DNA from: Neopestalotiopsis rosae
Lineage: Eukaryota; Ascomycota; Sordariomycetes; Amphisphaeriales; Sporocadaceae
NCBI GenBank assembly: GCA_023078685.1
Contig: JALGAS010000001.1
Coordinates: 682,001 to 746,000 of the forward strand
Reading direction: 5' to 3'
DNA length: 64,000 nt
Shown here one piece after another: positions 21,352-33,208 of this stretch; positions within the stretch are counted from its first letter, which is position 1, and each line of letters starts with the position of its first letter. The position numbers were made by a program, and so were the translations under genes. The notes below the pieces were generated by a model that was not told the origin of the DNA, did no database searches, and saw nothing but the letters and a program-made list of their open reading frames with translations.

Positions 21352-23181
21352 CTAATCGTCCTGGACCAGCTCCTTGATCTCCTCTCTGCCGGGAGCGATG
21401 CCAACACTGACGTCGGCCTTTTCGTCGCGTCCACCAGTGCGGTCGATTACCCTGGCACCGTCCTGCATCCAAAAATCGACCTCGTCCACGATATCGGCTA
21501 CGATATCCTCGGCGATCTGCTCAATATAGCGCTCCGAGACAGGTTTCAAGTCTCCCTGAGGTATCGACTCGCCGTCGGTTGGAGCTGTCGTCGTCGTTGG
21601 CTCGTCTGCACCACTGTTTGTCATTTCCACATCTTCGCTGGGCTGGGCCGTGGTAGGCTCAGTCGCACTTTTACCATAGCCCGGAGGCGGATACCAGAAA
21701 TCGGGCCCAAAGTTCACCTCGGCAGCACCTCCCCTGAACACACTTATGGCGGGATAGTAGCCAAGCATGCCGTCGTCGAGGCCTTCTCGTGCACCGACCT
21801 GCGCTTGGGGTTTTGATGCTGGCGGTAGAAAGGCCAGGAGATCTGTAAATGGTGTGCCCATGAGCACACCATTCTTGTAGACTTTGATGCATGACTTTGG
21901 TAGCGTGCGCAGCGCCGGCACAGGATGTACTGGATTCGGCGCGTCCGAGTTGTGGGCCGAGCCAGATGCACCGACAGGCGACGGATTGTGTAGGTCTTCC
22001 AACTCCTTGGTCGTGTGGTAGTCAATCTTTTCAAAGTAAATGTGCGCCTTGAAGCGAATCGGAATCCGGTCGCGCACAATATTGGGTCCTTCTGCCGTGG
22101 CCAAGTCATCGTCTGCAAGGTCTACGGCCGGGTTGTAGTGTCCTTGAACGACCTTGCGATGTAGTTGCTCCGAGGGTAGCTGGATCTCCAGTCCAATCAC
22201 ATCGCCCTCGGCCATGTCCTCGCCCGGTGGGAAAAAGTCCTTGGGCCGCGACATGTGTACCTTTTGGCCCTCAACGTCGCGTATTCCGTAGCTGTATGCG
22301 TCATAGCCCACGGGCGCATCGAGCGAGGCTTCTCGTCTGGCGAAACCGAGGCGCACATGGCCATGCGACTCGTCCTTGCCTCCCTCTTCCCTCTTCAAAG
22401 TGCCCTTTGTGATCTTGCATTCCCAATACCATCTGCCTTGCCGTACGGCCACATTGGCTCTGGCCATGCGATAGCCCTTGTCTGTTGTGATGTGTCGACC
22501 TGACTGGTCAAAGAACATGTGGGTAGCCGCATCCTCGAAGCTCATATGCGCTCCGTAGGGTTCGGGCTCGGTTTGGCGGTAGTAAAAGGAAGATGGAAAG
22601 GCAGGGTCGGCTATACAATGTAGGTAGTGAAAGTTCTTCTTGTTGTAGACACTATTCCTGCATCAGTACGGGGACGCGACAAGTTGGGAGCTCCCAATTG
22701 CGACTCACTGTTCCGAGGTCTCGTGGAATGCGACCGCCGAGCCATCGGGCGTGCTCACATCGTGGTGATGTGTAAACATGGGACCACGAGCGGGCTCAAA
22801 GTCTCCTGGCTTCGGAGGCGCCAACTTGTAGCGCATCGGAGAAGACTCATTGGGCAGCGGTTCCTTGTTGTTCTTGCCCTTGGGCTCTGGAGTAGCTCTC
22901 GAGCTGCCGGGCTCGGCAATGGTCACGCCATTAGACTCCCTCTTCTTCAACGACTCCTTTTTCGTGCGCTTTTCTCTCGACATGGCTGGAATATCATCGT
23001 GCGATTGTGTCTTGTTCAACTTTGGTTCCGGGTTTGGGTTCAATGGCGAGGATACGGCAGGCACATGGTCGTCCTCCAGAGTGCGTTTCTGTGGCAGCGA
23101 GCTGGCTGGATTGTTGGCCTGTGGAATGGCTGGGAGATTGGGAGTCGATTCCCTCTGAGGAAATTCGGCTTCAGTCGCCAT
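21352..23181 (-). CDS. bre2: COMPASS subunit Bre2/Ash2 (SPRY protein)
   Basis: Subunit of the Set1/COMPASS histone H3 lysine 4 methyltransferase in the nucleus; the Aspergillus homologue is CclA, known for controlling silent metabolite clusters. Exons are 23181-22709 and 22657-21352, giving 592 residues. The intron has GTGAGT and ATGCAG borders. The N-terminal 150 residues are disordered with basic patches (SREKRTKKESLKKRES). Exon 2 opens with the segment NSVYNKKNFHYLHCIADPAFPSSFYYR, split here as NSVYNKKNFHYL and then HCIADPAFPSSF. The SPRY domain runs from about 196 to 420 (GRWYWECKITKG, HVRLGFARREASLDAPVGYD), and its last strand is near FRGGAAEVNFGPDF. The C-terminal helix (about 531-558) contains YIEQIAEDIVADIV, the Sdc1/DPY30-binding helix. 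Identification is confident. Confidence 0.93.
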
Positions 23182-23543
23182 AGTGTCGTAAAGAATGACC
23201 CAAAGCAGTTAAAAGTATAAGAACCAGGTGACTCAAGCGGGTTGTTAGAAGAAGAAGAGAATAAAAAGCACATGCAGATCAATTGCGGAAAGTTCAAGGA
23301 CGAAGCTGGAGCTTAGCGGCACCTTGAACTTCACATCAAGCTTTCGGATTTCCCATCACAGACGCGCCGCGGCTTTTTAGTGGACACCCTTAAGCTCCAC
23401 CTCCAATGATGCACTTGTCTAATAAAGCCGTTGCAGCGTCACATCACTTCCGGTCAAGTTGAAGCCGGACAAGACATCCAAAAATTAACAAAAAGTGAAC
23501 TGTACAATTCCTGTTGTCAGGAACTAATGGGTAAACTATCCAT

Positions 23544-23639
23544 CGACCATCACGGGACTCGAACCCGCAACCTTGGACTGTTTCGCTTGTGAAGACGACG
23601 ACGTAGGAGGTCCACGCGCTACCATTGCGCCAAACGGCC
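23544..23639 (-). tRNA. tRNA-Arg (anticodon CCT), with a 24-nt intron
   Basis: Read on the minus strand, a 7-bp acceptor stem (GGCCGTT with GATGGTC), a GCGC D stem, a TGGAC/GTCCA anticodon stem and a GCGGG/CCCGT T stem with TTCGAGT loop all form. The discriminator is G. The anticodon loop is CT-CCT-A-A, with a 24-nt intron inserted after position 37, the canonical place. Mature length is 72 nt before CCA addition. CCT decodes AGG arginine codons. Confidence 0.95.
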
Positions 23640-24653
23640 AGTTGATACCTTTTCGAGTTAGGAGGTTTTATGTCACAAGCGTAAAACCTCGCCCCACAAA
23701 CTCTTGTCAGACGATGCTGTTGGCATCATATTTTCTGCCAACTGATCTTGTAGGGTCGGTAAGAAACACGATTTGTCAAGGTGCCATTCGAATATGGAGA
23801 ATGGGGCGCAGTTGTGGGCCAATTGGCTGTTGTGTGTAGTTTGTACTCTGGGCTAAGCACACGGAAAATCCACAGCTAGACCTTGCACGTAGCCAGGTAA
23901 AAGAAATAGCTTTGTGCAGTTCATGTTTCAAATGTCATGGAAGAATAGAATTTTCGCGTTGCTCGTACCTCTAGTAAGATTGCCGTAGCTGTGGAGTGAA
24001 TATATGGTGAACTAATTGCTAAAAAGTGAAATTCAACGGCCCGCAGAAACAAATGGTGGCTCCCTGGCATATTGATTTGTGATCTTATAGAAGAAAATCA
24101 TGATGAACAAGATGAATCACATAGGTATATGTGTTCCATGTGCTACGTCTTGATCCCCTGGTGACCCATATATACCTACTTCAAGAATCGCAAATATCAA
24201 GACCTGAGTTTCAGAATATGTGAGCCACGATGTCTATACCTTGCAATCAGAACACGAAGTTACGCCTTGCAGCTGAGGCTGTATATAAGAGAAATAGTAC
24301 CTCAAGATTCCTGGTATACGTTCCATGATCGAAATTTTGTTAGAAGATGAAACTCACAAGGTGTAGATTATAGTTGTATTCAGTCATGTGCTTCAGGTCT
24401 GGCAGTCATCAATAAGCAGCGTTGTTTGAGGTGCATTGAATTTTCATGCGTGTCCCCTCATAGTCAAAGTGCTGTTGAAAGAGACTGCTATCATCATCCC
24501 AGACCTTGGCATACGTTTGTTTCTACCCTCAATATGCAAATGTTATATACCGCCAATCTTTCTCTGAGGTGCAATTTTCGCATCTGACCATACACAAACC
24601 CCCTTCCAAGCACCGGATTAACCCACCGGAGACGAGTACTCCACGCTCACAGG
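23640..24653. other. intergenic, AT-rich
   Basis: About 1 kb between the tRNA and the phosphopantetheinyl transferase stop codon. It is AT-rich with no supported gene. Bases 23182-23543, on the other side of the tRNA, hold the bre2 promoter and also show no gene. Confidence 0.55.
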
Positions 24654-25353
24654 TCAGGTCTCGGGAAGGTGTCCCACTCCTGGCATATAAAAGCACACTG
24701 CACTCGCGTAGTCTCCGTCATGGCTTATGCTCACAGAAGCGACCAGAGGCTCCTGCGCTCCATCGAGCCGAACGAGTGCCACTGGCGGACCACTGCCGAG
24801 CGGTTGATCGGGTAGATGCTTCTCTTCCTCCTCGTTCCCAACCTTCTGCGTACTCCCTTGCGCCGCGCCCGCGTCAGATCCGACACCCGAGACTGAGGAA
24901 TTCAAAGAAGTCCGTAGAAGCCGCGGCACTGGCGGGAGGTTTTTGATCTCAATGTTTCCAAAATTAAGCCTCTCTTGGTGAAAGGCTTTTATCACTGCTT
25001 CTTTGGCCGCGAATCTGTGCGCCATACAAAGTTCATTAGCCCGCTTGAACATTTAAAGGCTGCAATACAACTCACCTGCCTGCCAAGTACTGGGCAGCTT
25101 TCAACAGATCCCTCTTCTGGTCATCCCTCTTAGGGAGGTCTGCATCATTTGCAGAGTCTGAATTCGGAGCCGGCAAATTGTTGTCGAGAACGCAACGCAG
25201 GGCAGCCTTTGCTTTGGGGGTTTCGCGCTCTTGGGGGGTCAAAACGCGATTGATGAACCTTGGCCCGGTGTTGGATGCGAGTATTCTATATATTCTTCTG
25301 ATTTGACAAATGTCGTGTCCTAAACCTATTGGGCTCTTTTGCAGCCATTGCAT
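24654..25353 (-). CDS. ppt2: holo-[acyl-carrier-protein] synthase, mitochondrial type (Ppt2/AcpS-like)
   Basis: Transfers 4'-phosphopantetheine from CoA to the serine of acyl carrier protein; fungal AcpS-type enzymes serve the mitochondrial type II fatty acid system and so lipoate supply. Exons are 25353-25076 and 25014-24654, giving 212 residues. The intron has GTGAGT and GCACAG borders. The metal-binding motif GLGHDICQI places Asp at about residue 14. The second motif, RFAAKEAVIKAF, spans the splice junction and gives Lys97, Glu98 and Ala99. The C-terminal VSISHDGDYASAVCF is the usual last strand. Between the motifs is a low-complexity insert rich in Asp, Asn and Ser, common in fungal members. 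No carrier-protein or synthase gene is adjacent. Confidence 0.9.
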
Positions 25354-25947
25354 GTTTACTGAGGTCCAACGATCCAGTGAGGTGCAGAGGTATCAATGAT
25401 ATATGTTTGCTTGACGATTGGGCAAGATTAAGCGGAAAACGTCTAGACATCAAACCTTGGGCCGGGGGCTTTTTTTAGTGGTGTTAAAGAAGCAACACGG
25501 CGGTTATTAGTGGACCCCGGTGATTCCGCATATTGAACCATTACCTTAGATGTATACATCCGTTGCATCATTTGCCATTATGACTTTGAGAGATCAAAAC
25601 AGATTTATTGCAGGGTCAGAACATGGCATAACGCATCTTACTGTATCATCGTTATAAAGAAATAAAGCCACGTCATTGTGCTATTTTAAAAATTGACAGT
25701 GCGAAAATTGCGCAGACATTGATTGCCAGGCGGAACACGCATCATTGATAGACATAGTAACATCCTGAACGCCTAGAATTCCGCCATGTAAAGTACAGGT
25801 CAGGGTATCTGAACATTCTTTCGGTATCGAGAAGGGGTCGCCAATTTTCTGAAGCTGCCATCGTAGCTGCTCGGAGCCCACTACTAAAGGTAGTGGCGAA
25901 TGACCATTGGGAGTAGCGGCTGCCGGGGATGCCCATCGAGCACCCAA
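25354..25947. other. intergenic between ppt2 and the DUF1774-like gene
   Basis: About 590 bases carrying the ppt2 promoter and the 3' UTR of the next minus-strand gene. No coding content is supported. Confidence 0.55.
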
Positions 25948-27075
25948 TTAGTTGCTCTCGCCGTGAAGGAGAGGAGCACGCTCGGTGTCAGCCTCTGCCT
26001 GTCTTCGCCAACCAAAGTCCTTGCCGGTTGCAGCAGGAACCGCAATACCAACAGTGGCCACGAAAAGGACCGCCATGATGGTGAATGCAAAGATCCATTG
26101 GAACGCAATGACCTGTCTGAGAAATTGGCTGACACCAATGGCCGCGGAGAGCACGCTGAGGTTGAATCCCATCGTGTAGTCCTAGTGATAAAGTCAGTTT
26201 CAATGTTTCGTGAAGAGACATTTACTGGAAAAATCCGGCACCGACCTTGTAAGCCACAATGTAGAACATTCCATAAACAAGAATGGACCAGACAAAGATG
26301 TTGCCAAAGATTCGTGCAACCAGCGAATCGGGGTGAGGCACCATAATGGCACCATTCCAGTAGATGGCAACAAAAGTCCATGCCAAGGGGCCAGAGACAA
26401 CAGCCTCGTGGATAGCTCTAGCGTAGGCCGGGTGGCGGAAATACAGAGATGTCAAATTGGCAAAGTTGAGAATGAGAATAAGCTCAGCCCAGCCAAAGTA
26501 GCTCCGCACGAACAACATGACGAAGGCAAAGTGGAACAGGTTGTTGAGAATGAAGTGACTGCCAACAGCGGCGGCAGCGTTCAGCGTATCGGCGTTACCA
26601 GACCAGAGATGGATAATGTAGACAGCCTGGAGAATGAATAGAACAATCCTATGCAATGAACCATTAGCAGGGGAGTTCGACCCAACAACAAGCTGTGTTC
26701 TTCTGGCTTACCAGTAAATGCTGACAATGACACTGTTCAGTCGAAAGGCCGTGGGAAACAGGTCGTTCTGGCCCCAGATTGTGTGCCAGGCCCAGACGCC
26801 ATCGTGTGGGGTGTTGAAGGTGTAGTAGAAGCTGACCACAAGGGACAGAAACCAGGTGAGGATGCTGAAGACCTTGTAGGCAATAATTGAGCCGCTGCTA
26901 TGGGAGTCGCGCTTGGCGAACGGATTGACTGCAAAAAAGTGTTTCTTAGTATTGCATTGCCTATTCACAGTTACATTGAATGTGTGGAAGAGGAGTCGTC
27001 AGGCCAGGCCAGGCCAGGTCGGATTGTTGATCCATTGAACGAAGATATTCACGTACCTTGGTGGACTCGCTCCAT
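25948..27075 (-). CDS. DUF1774-like fungal multi-pass membrane protein
   Basis: Membrane protein of unknown biochemical function, confined to fungi. Exons are 27075-27057, 26928-26712, 26648-26246 and 26181-25948, giving 290 residues. The first exon has 19 nt and encodes MERVHQ. The next starts VNPFAKRDSHSSGSIIAYKV, the usual N-terminus of this family. About seven hydrophobic helices follow. Family-like motifs include WHTIWGQNDLFPTAF, SIYWIVLFILQ (across a junction), HFILNNLFHFAF and VAYKDYTMGFNLSVL (across a junction). Intron 3 uses a weak donor, GTCGGT, with a CACTAG acceptor; it is needed to keep the frame and gives the expected YKDYT sequence. The short C-terminal cytosolic tail ends in APLLHGESN. 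Confidence 0.85.
26999..27019. repeat. short CAGGC tandem run
   Basis: About four copies of a CAGGC pentamer lie within intron 1 of the DUF1774-like gene. The run is short and of little consequence for the product. Confidence 0.7.
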
Positions 27076-29874
27076 GGTCACTTTCAATACACTTCCGAAT
27101 GCTGTGCTGCTGGACGGGGATGTCTGTTGAAGAGTACACCTATGTTCCTGGGTATCTTGTAGGAATGGGAGATGAAGCAGAAAACCAAAGTGGCGGGCGA
27201 AGCACAAGATGCCGGACGTATGTTTATAAGGCGTTCGGTTTCGTGTCTCATGAATTGTACACTGGTATTGAGTGGGGGGTAACAACAACCGTCACACCAC
27301 ACACACACTAAACACACACATCAAGCCGAACCAGTAGGAGGGAGCTCAAGGATTAAGGCATGTACATACAAAGACACTAAAACATGCAGCTGCATTTGCG
27401 GGGAATGAACTTATTACTAGGTAAGACGGCCAGTGACGTTGGTCGGCGTCTGCAAACGGATCGGCTAACCGAAAACAAGCTGGGGATAGAAAAGTTGGAA
27501 GAAACATCATGCTCACACACATCAATTGATACAATCACGACCTTGACTCTGTTTTAGGGAGGTAGGAACTGCCTAATAAGTCCCCAATCTTCTTCGGCGG
27601 TCACTGGCGATGAATGGCAACTGGTGCTAGAAAGAGAAAGATTTGATGCAACTGCCGCCTCAGAATACTGGTCCACTGATGGGCAGCCCCATCCTTTCCA
27701 AGCTGGTTGCCCGTTTCTTTCTTGAGGGAGCAGCTACTGTGAATATAAGTGTACGTACAAAATACTACTACGAAAAAAAGCATCAATGCCGTTGTGCCTG
27801 GCATTGGGGTCGGATTTAGTGTACGTTCTTATGCACCGCTATGCAACACCCTTGACCTGGTTATTGCCTGTCTCTGTCCGTGGACAGTAGACAGATACTC
27901 TGCCTCTTTCGTGATTATAGCAACTTTGACATTCTCTGCATTTTGATATTTGACAATTTATTCTAGTATGTCTGCTACATCTACGCACTTGCAGGTCTGT
28001 GGACATATACCTGCAGCGCACGAGCTGAAAAACAGACTGACAGTAACGGCCTAGATTGAAAGGAGGACTAATTTCGTCATTCTTCCATCAGAGCAGCGAA
28101 TCAAGGACATCAATCCCCGAGAGAGGTACGGACAAAGAAGTCACCAGGTCCATTCCCAGGCTGTGCCAGTGGCTGTCTGGCGTTTTATAACGCCCGGGAC
28201 CAGGAGCGACTGAGCAGCACCCAGGGTACAACCTACCTGTAATTACCAGGTACCTCATGCACAGTACTATAGTGGGAGGCGTTTTCGGACACCTTTGTGG
28301 GCTTGCGCAGCCCAGCCAGTCGGGCCAGTCTTCAATAATTATTAGCCCCAGCAAACCATGCCGCGTATCACTCTTCTTTATGGTAGGCCCAGAATTGGGC
28401 AATTCGTGTTGCAGATCGAGATTGCCCTTTGGTGTTTCATACGATCACGGGGCGTGTTCGTGCTGCTGTGCCCTGTCCCGTCGAATGCAGTCACTATGTG
28501 ACGTTCTCCCGATTCAACGCGGTAATTGGAGACTAGCATTACCGTAGACCCAAAAGCCGTCCCAAATCATATTTCAGGCAGCACTTCGTGCAACGAATTG
28601 ATCAATCAATTTCAAGAGAGAACACACGCTTCGAGATAAGCCATAGACTACTGCTTGACTGGCATCTTGCAGGTCATTAATGTGCCATGGCCCAGGCTCG
28701 AGGCACTTCAAGATGGAAGAAAGCCTATGCAAGCACCCAAGCACCCAAGCACCCAAGTAGTAAGCCCCAGGCAGACCGGGCCAGCCACACATACAGCGTG
28801 CTAGGAGCTGTTTCTCCGGCTGAGCGATCCACCGCCGTCTCGCTTCCGTGGTGTGCGTGCGTACTTCGTAGGTAGGAGTTTATGCGAATCCAATGTGCCT
28901 CCCCTCTGCGGGGGAATTTTCCGGTCACCTGAAAAGCAAGCAAGCGCTACTTGCCAATAGACAGGTCGATCCTTCTGGTGCCTCCTCGCCACCCCTTGAC
29001 ATGGACGACGTCTGATGAACTCGTCCAATAATCAGGTCCACTGGCTTACACGCAAAGATGCAAAAGAGGCTACCTCTTCACATCGATTTCCTTCGGCTCA
29101 AGAAATACGTATTGGCCCCATTGTACTACAATGCAGCCTCCGTTCGCACGTCGAGTCTCTTGTGCTCTGGAGGGCCTCAAGGGCCTGTAAGCGATGTAAG
29201 TAATCAATTACCTAGCGCGTACGCTATAAGCGCCGCAGTGTCTCGATATACATGGAGGCTCCAACCTCTGCATGCAGGGTTCAATAGTGTACAGCAAGAA
29301 GGCCGATGCCCATGAGCTTTTGTTATCACCATGGTCGAATTAAACACCCACTGTACTTCAACATGGCCTCGATACTACGGGACATTGGTCGCAGCGTTCT
29401 GGTTTGGCATCAGTACTGTAGCGCAGAGACGACTTAACACCATTCTCTATTGACAACCGGAACAAGCAGGATGAAACGCCCAATGCTGGTGGACCTAAAT
29501 ATGACCCAATATTGGCGTCCACCCCATTGCCAGGTCGCGATTATGCAATCCGTTGCACAACATGAGCAGTCGGGAATGATGGAAAATACGGTACGATACG
29601 GCCAATATCCAAATTAAAGAGTATAATTAAAGATGGTTTGCATCTACTGAGAATAATGTGTAAAGAAACGAACTGTCACCCGAAGGAAGCCACGATGCAC
29701 GGCCACAGGTGGGGCCTCATGGTACGTCGACAACCCACGCCTCCACACTGAGCGTTGCTTCCGTTACAGCAATTGACCAATTAGATGAACAGGTGAAATC
29801 TCCCAATCTTGTTGCATCAGAGCTCTTCGATTCACAAACAGCAACCTCAAAACTATCAGAAGCGCTTCAACAAC
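27076..29874. other. 2.8-kb gene-free stretch
   Basis: No recognisable protein, intact tRNA or transposon is seen. Open frames are short and lack codon bias like neighbouring genes. The left edge is the promoter of the DUF1774-like gene; the right edge is the promoter of the MYND gene. Three copies of AAGCACCC lie at 28731-28754. Confidence 0.5.
28731..28757. repeat. three tandem AAGCACCC units
   Basis: Three perfect 8-bp units followed by AAG, in noncoding DNA. Confidence 0.85.
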
Positions 29875-30632
29875 ATGTCCTCGTCTACGCCAGACAAGTG
29901 TGCAAACGCGGTTTGTGAAAGCGGCCAAAGCGACAAGCTCCTGACTTGTGCCGGCTGCAAGAGCGTCAAGTACTGCTCCAAGGACTGCCAGAAGCAAGAC
30001 TGGAAGACTCACAAGATCCCATGCAAAAAGATCTCGGGCGTAGGAGCTGGCTCTTCTGTCGACAGCTTGACCTACTACAAAGAGACCGCTGCTCATGACC
30101 CAAAGGCACAAGCCCTTGCCAAGGAGATGGGCCTTGATCTATCGGCTGGCGGCCTGCAGTACGTCCCAAGGTATTCAACTGCTGGGCTCACAAAACTAAT
30201 GAATCTCTCCCCAGAATGCCCGTCAGACGACTTGTCCTGACTGGAAACGATACTCCAGAAAACATGGCGCTCTTTTTCGGTGGCCAGAATAAAGCAGACA
30301 TCAAATCAACTCTCAAAGAATGTCGCATGGAGGCATTATTGCGACCACCGCGCGGCTCCCCAATGTACGTCATGGCCAGTAGCCTGAATATGGACAAAGG
30401 CCTTCCCGGCTGGAACCCTCGGCCTGCATCTTCGGACGAGGCCAAACAGGTCGAAGAGATCAAGAACATGCACCAGCTCATTATTGACCACATGGGTCCC
30501 CGTGGCACTACCGACATCCAATCAAGGGATATGCAGGACATCCTCACGAAGAACTTTGGCAACCGATGGCCAACAGCAATTCAATTGTACCAAGATGCAG
30601 TTAACTCTCTGGACCAAGGTGTTCAAGTATAA
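29875..30632 (+). CDS. MYND-type zinc finger protein
   Basis: Exons are 29875-30170 and 30215-30632, giving 237 residues. The 44-nt intron has a GTATTC donor, a CTAAT branch-like site and a CCCCAG acceptor. The MYND finger occupies about residues 9-51, with the Cys/His series CANAVC...CAGC...YCSKDCQ...WKTHKIPC, complete for two zinc ions. MYND fingers usually bind Pro-rich partner motifs. The rest (about 100-237) is a small alpha/beta region, including RLVLTGNDTPENMALFFGG and YVMASSLNMDKGLPGWNP, resembling uncharacterised fungal MYND proteins. The ATG at 29875 is the first in frame. There is no catalytic domain such as SET. Confidence 0.85.
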
Positions 30633-31298
30633 TGTATCAATGTCACCGACATAATAAACGTGGCAGAATCGATGATGTAGAACTGCTCTAGCTTACATGT
30701 GCACCTAGATAGGTAGTCTTCGGCAGAAGGAGCAGATTTTATCTTGACCTAATTCTTGTCGAAGGGAAAATATTGCTACTCTATCAATCTGCATTTAGGC
30801 GCAAAATCTGTTCGATCGAAATGTAGCCAGAAAGCGCCCAGGTCGTTAATAGCCGCATGGCCGCCGATGAAGAAACATGATCATTAGCGCTGCGGGCAAT
30901 TAATAACACTACGGAACTGCTCCACATCACTGGATGGCTTAGTATTTACACAACAGATATGTGCGGAACCACTCACGGCGAGCTAGTGGTAATGATCACC
31001 AGGCTCTTGCGTTGCTTATGAAGCAGCATAGGCAAGAAGTGTGACCACTAGTATACTCTGACTAAAGTTTGCTTATGGATCTCTTAGATATTCCGCAGCC
31101 ATCAAATGTGGTCACATCATTATTGTTGAAATTATCACGGACTACCTCAGGTCGTTATTGAATATTTATACTCTGTGCTTGGAATGCATTTCTGTAACTC
31201 ATGTAGCCTTATCAGCCTCATCTTTCCTCGGCGTTGTTCTTTTTTCGCAAGCATTAAATAAAGAAAACATCACAAAATAGGACCAAATTCGTGTCGCC
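30633..31298. other. intergenic, promoter side of the carboxylesterase
   Basis: About 670 AT-rich bases with no coding content seen. It contains the MYND gene 3' UTR and the promoter of the secreted carboxylesterase. Confidence 0.55.
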
Positions 31299-33208
31299 AT
31301 GCGGTCTCGATTCTTATTATCTTATATCGCGGCACTCAGCCTCGTGCATGCTGCTCCGCTATGCGACAATGGCTCCTTGAACCAGCCCCAAGTCGACCTG
31401 GACTATGCCACGTACGAAGGCATCGCGACTTCTCAGGGCATTAATCAATTCCTTGGCATGCGGTGAGTAGATTACATGATAAAAGAGATAATGAATGTTG
31501 CAACTGACGCGAAATGTGGTTATAGCTACGCCGCCCCAGTGATTGGTGACCGACGGTTCAGAGCCCCGGAAGAGCCACTCAAAGAAAACGGAGTTGTAAT
31601 TGCGAAAGAGGCAGGTTCTCTCTTGAACTAGGATTCTAAATCATTACTAATATTGTATTAATAGCATGGTCCAATCTGTCTCAGTGTGTCAGGTGGCGGC
31701 GACGGCTCGTCCACCCTTCCCTTCGTAAGTAATTTGATGATGATGTGCTTGGTTGCTTGCGTATCTCCGTGAAGACACAGAAGATACATTTTATAATACT
31801 TGTACAAGCGCAAATACACAAAGCTGATATAGGGTGTACTCTCTAGGCATACTCGGAAGATTGTCTTTACATAGATGTATACGTGCCAGCCAATGCGACC
31901 GCTCGGCCCCAAAGGCTTCCCGTCATGCTCTGGATCCAGGGCGGCGGTTTCACGCAACTCTTCAATCCCAACTACAATGGTACGGGGCTGATCCAAGCTG
32001 CTAAAGGCGACGCCATTGTGGTGACTTTTAACTACCGAGTGGGACCATACGGCTTTTTGGCCAGCGATGAGCTTGCTGCCGAGGGCAATCTCAACATTGC
32101 TCTTCAAGACCAACGCGCCGCTATTGCTTGGGTGCAGAAACACATCGCAGCCTTTGGGGGCGACCCGGACCAAGTGACTTTATTCGGCACCTCGATTGGT
32201 GGCGGGAGTGTGCTATTGCAGCTCTTTGCATATGGCGGCGACGAGACCAAGGCAGCATCGGCCAAGTGGAATGCCGGCATTGCACAATCTGTTTACCTGC
32301 CTTCAATCTATACTGTCGATCAGATGAAGTTCCACTACGAAGCACTGCTGGAAGCAACCAACTGTACTAGCCTCACCTGTCTTCGAGAACTCCCAACCGA
32401 TGAGATGCAAGCAGCCAACGTGGCGACTCCTTTTCCCGGCCAGACAGAAATCCCGCTGTTTGGCTACGGACCAGTCATCGATGGCGGCCTCGTGCCAGAT
32501 ACGACTCTGAACTTGTTGGAAGAGGGAAAGTACCTCAAGAACAGGCCCATGATCATTGGTACTTCTGACTCGGAGGGGACTCTCTTCGTACCCCAAGCCA
32601 ACACCACGGATGATATCAACATCTTCATGAAGGCCCAGCTGCCGAATCTGACAAACTCGACATTGGACGAGCTTGAGACACTCTACGCCGACACGCCAGC
32701 GACATTCCCGAATGTCACCGCCAACGTCTCCCCACTGTTTTACCGAGCAGCCGAAATCTACGGCGACGCCTCTTTTGCCTGTCCGTCCATCACGATTGCA
32801 GACGGCCTGAGCCGAGCCGGCGTGCCTGTCTACTTTTTTCTGGACCGCATTCAAGATCCCGTCGAGGTGGCCGCGGGTATCCTTGTCCAGCACACGTGGG
32901 AGGTCCAAGCCGTATGGGGTCCAGAATATGCAACCAACTACGGCGCACTACCGGGCGCAGATAGTTTCGATTCCGGCAAGTCCAACGCGGCCGTTGTGCC
33001 GGTAGTGCAGGCCTATTGGGCGAGTTTTGCTAGATCACTGGGAGATCCTAACCTCTTCAAGGACGGTTCTGCTCCAGTCTGGGAAGAATATGGCCCAGGC
33101 AGCTACTTGAACTTGCAGACAAACGCCACCTATATGGCACAATTGTCTCAAGAAAGGGTACAAAGGTGCGCTTTTTGGGCAGGATTGAAGAAGGAGACAG
33201 ATCAATGA
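31299..33208 (+). CDS. secreted type-B carboxylesterase/lipase
   Basis: Secreted serine hydrolase of the alpha/beta fold (carboxylesterase type B). Exons are 31299-31462, 31526-31610, 31665-31724 and 31847-33208, giving 556 residues. A signal peptide (MRSRFLLSYIAALSLVHAA) is followed by LGMRYAAPVIGDRRFRAPE, typical of the family. SEDCLYIDVYVP matches the second family signature. The oxyanion hole is in QGGGF. The nucleophile is Ser219 in FGTSIGGGS; the family norm is GESAGG, so the Glu beside Ser is replaced by Thr. The acid is probably the Glu in SDSEGTLF and the His is in LVQHTWEV. Many NXT/NXS sites suit secretion. Intron 2 needs a GC-AG border (GAG then GCAGGT). The substrate is unknown. 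Confidence 0.88.

Noticed and set aside
24654..25353. Secondary-metabolite cluster around the phosphopantetheinyl transferase
   Set aside because: The enzyme is the short AcpS-type mitochondrial form and no synthase, regulator or tailoring gene adjoins it.
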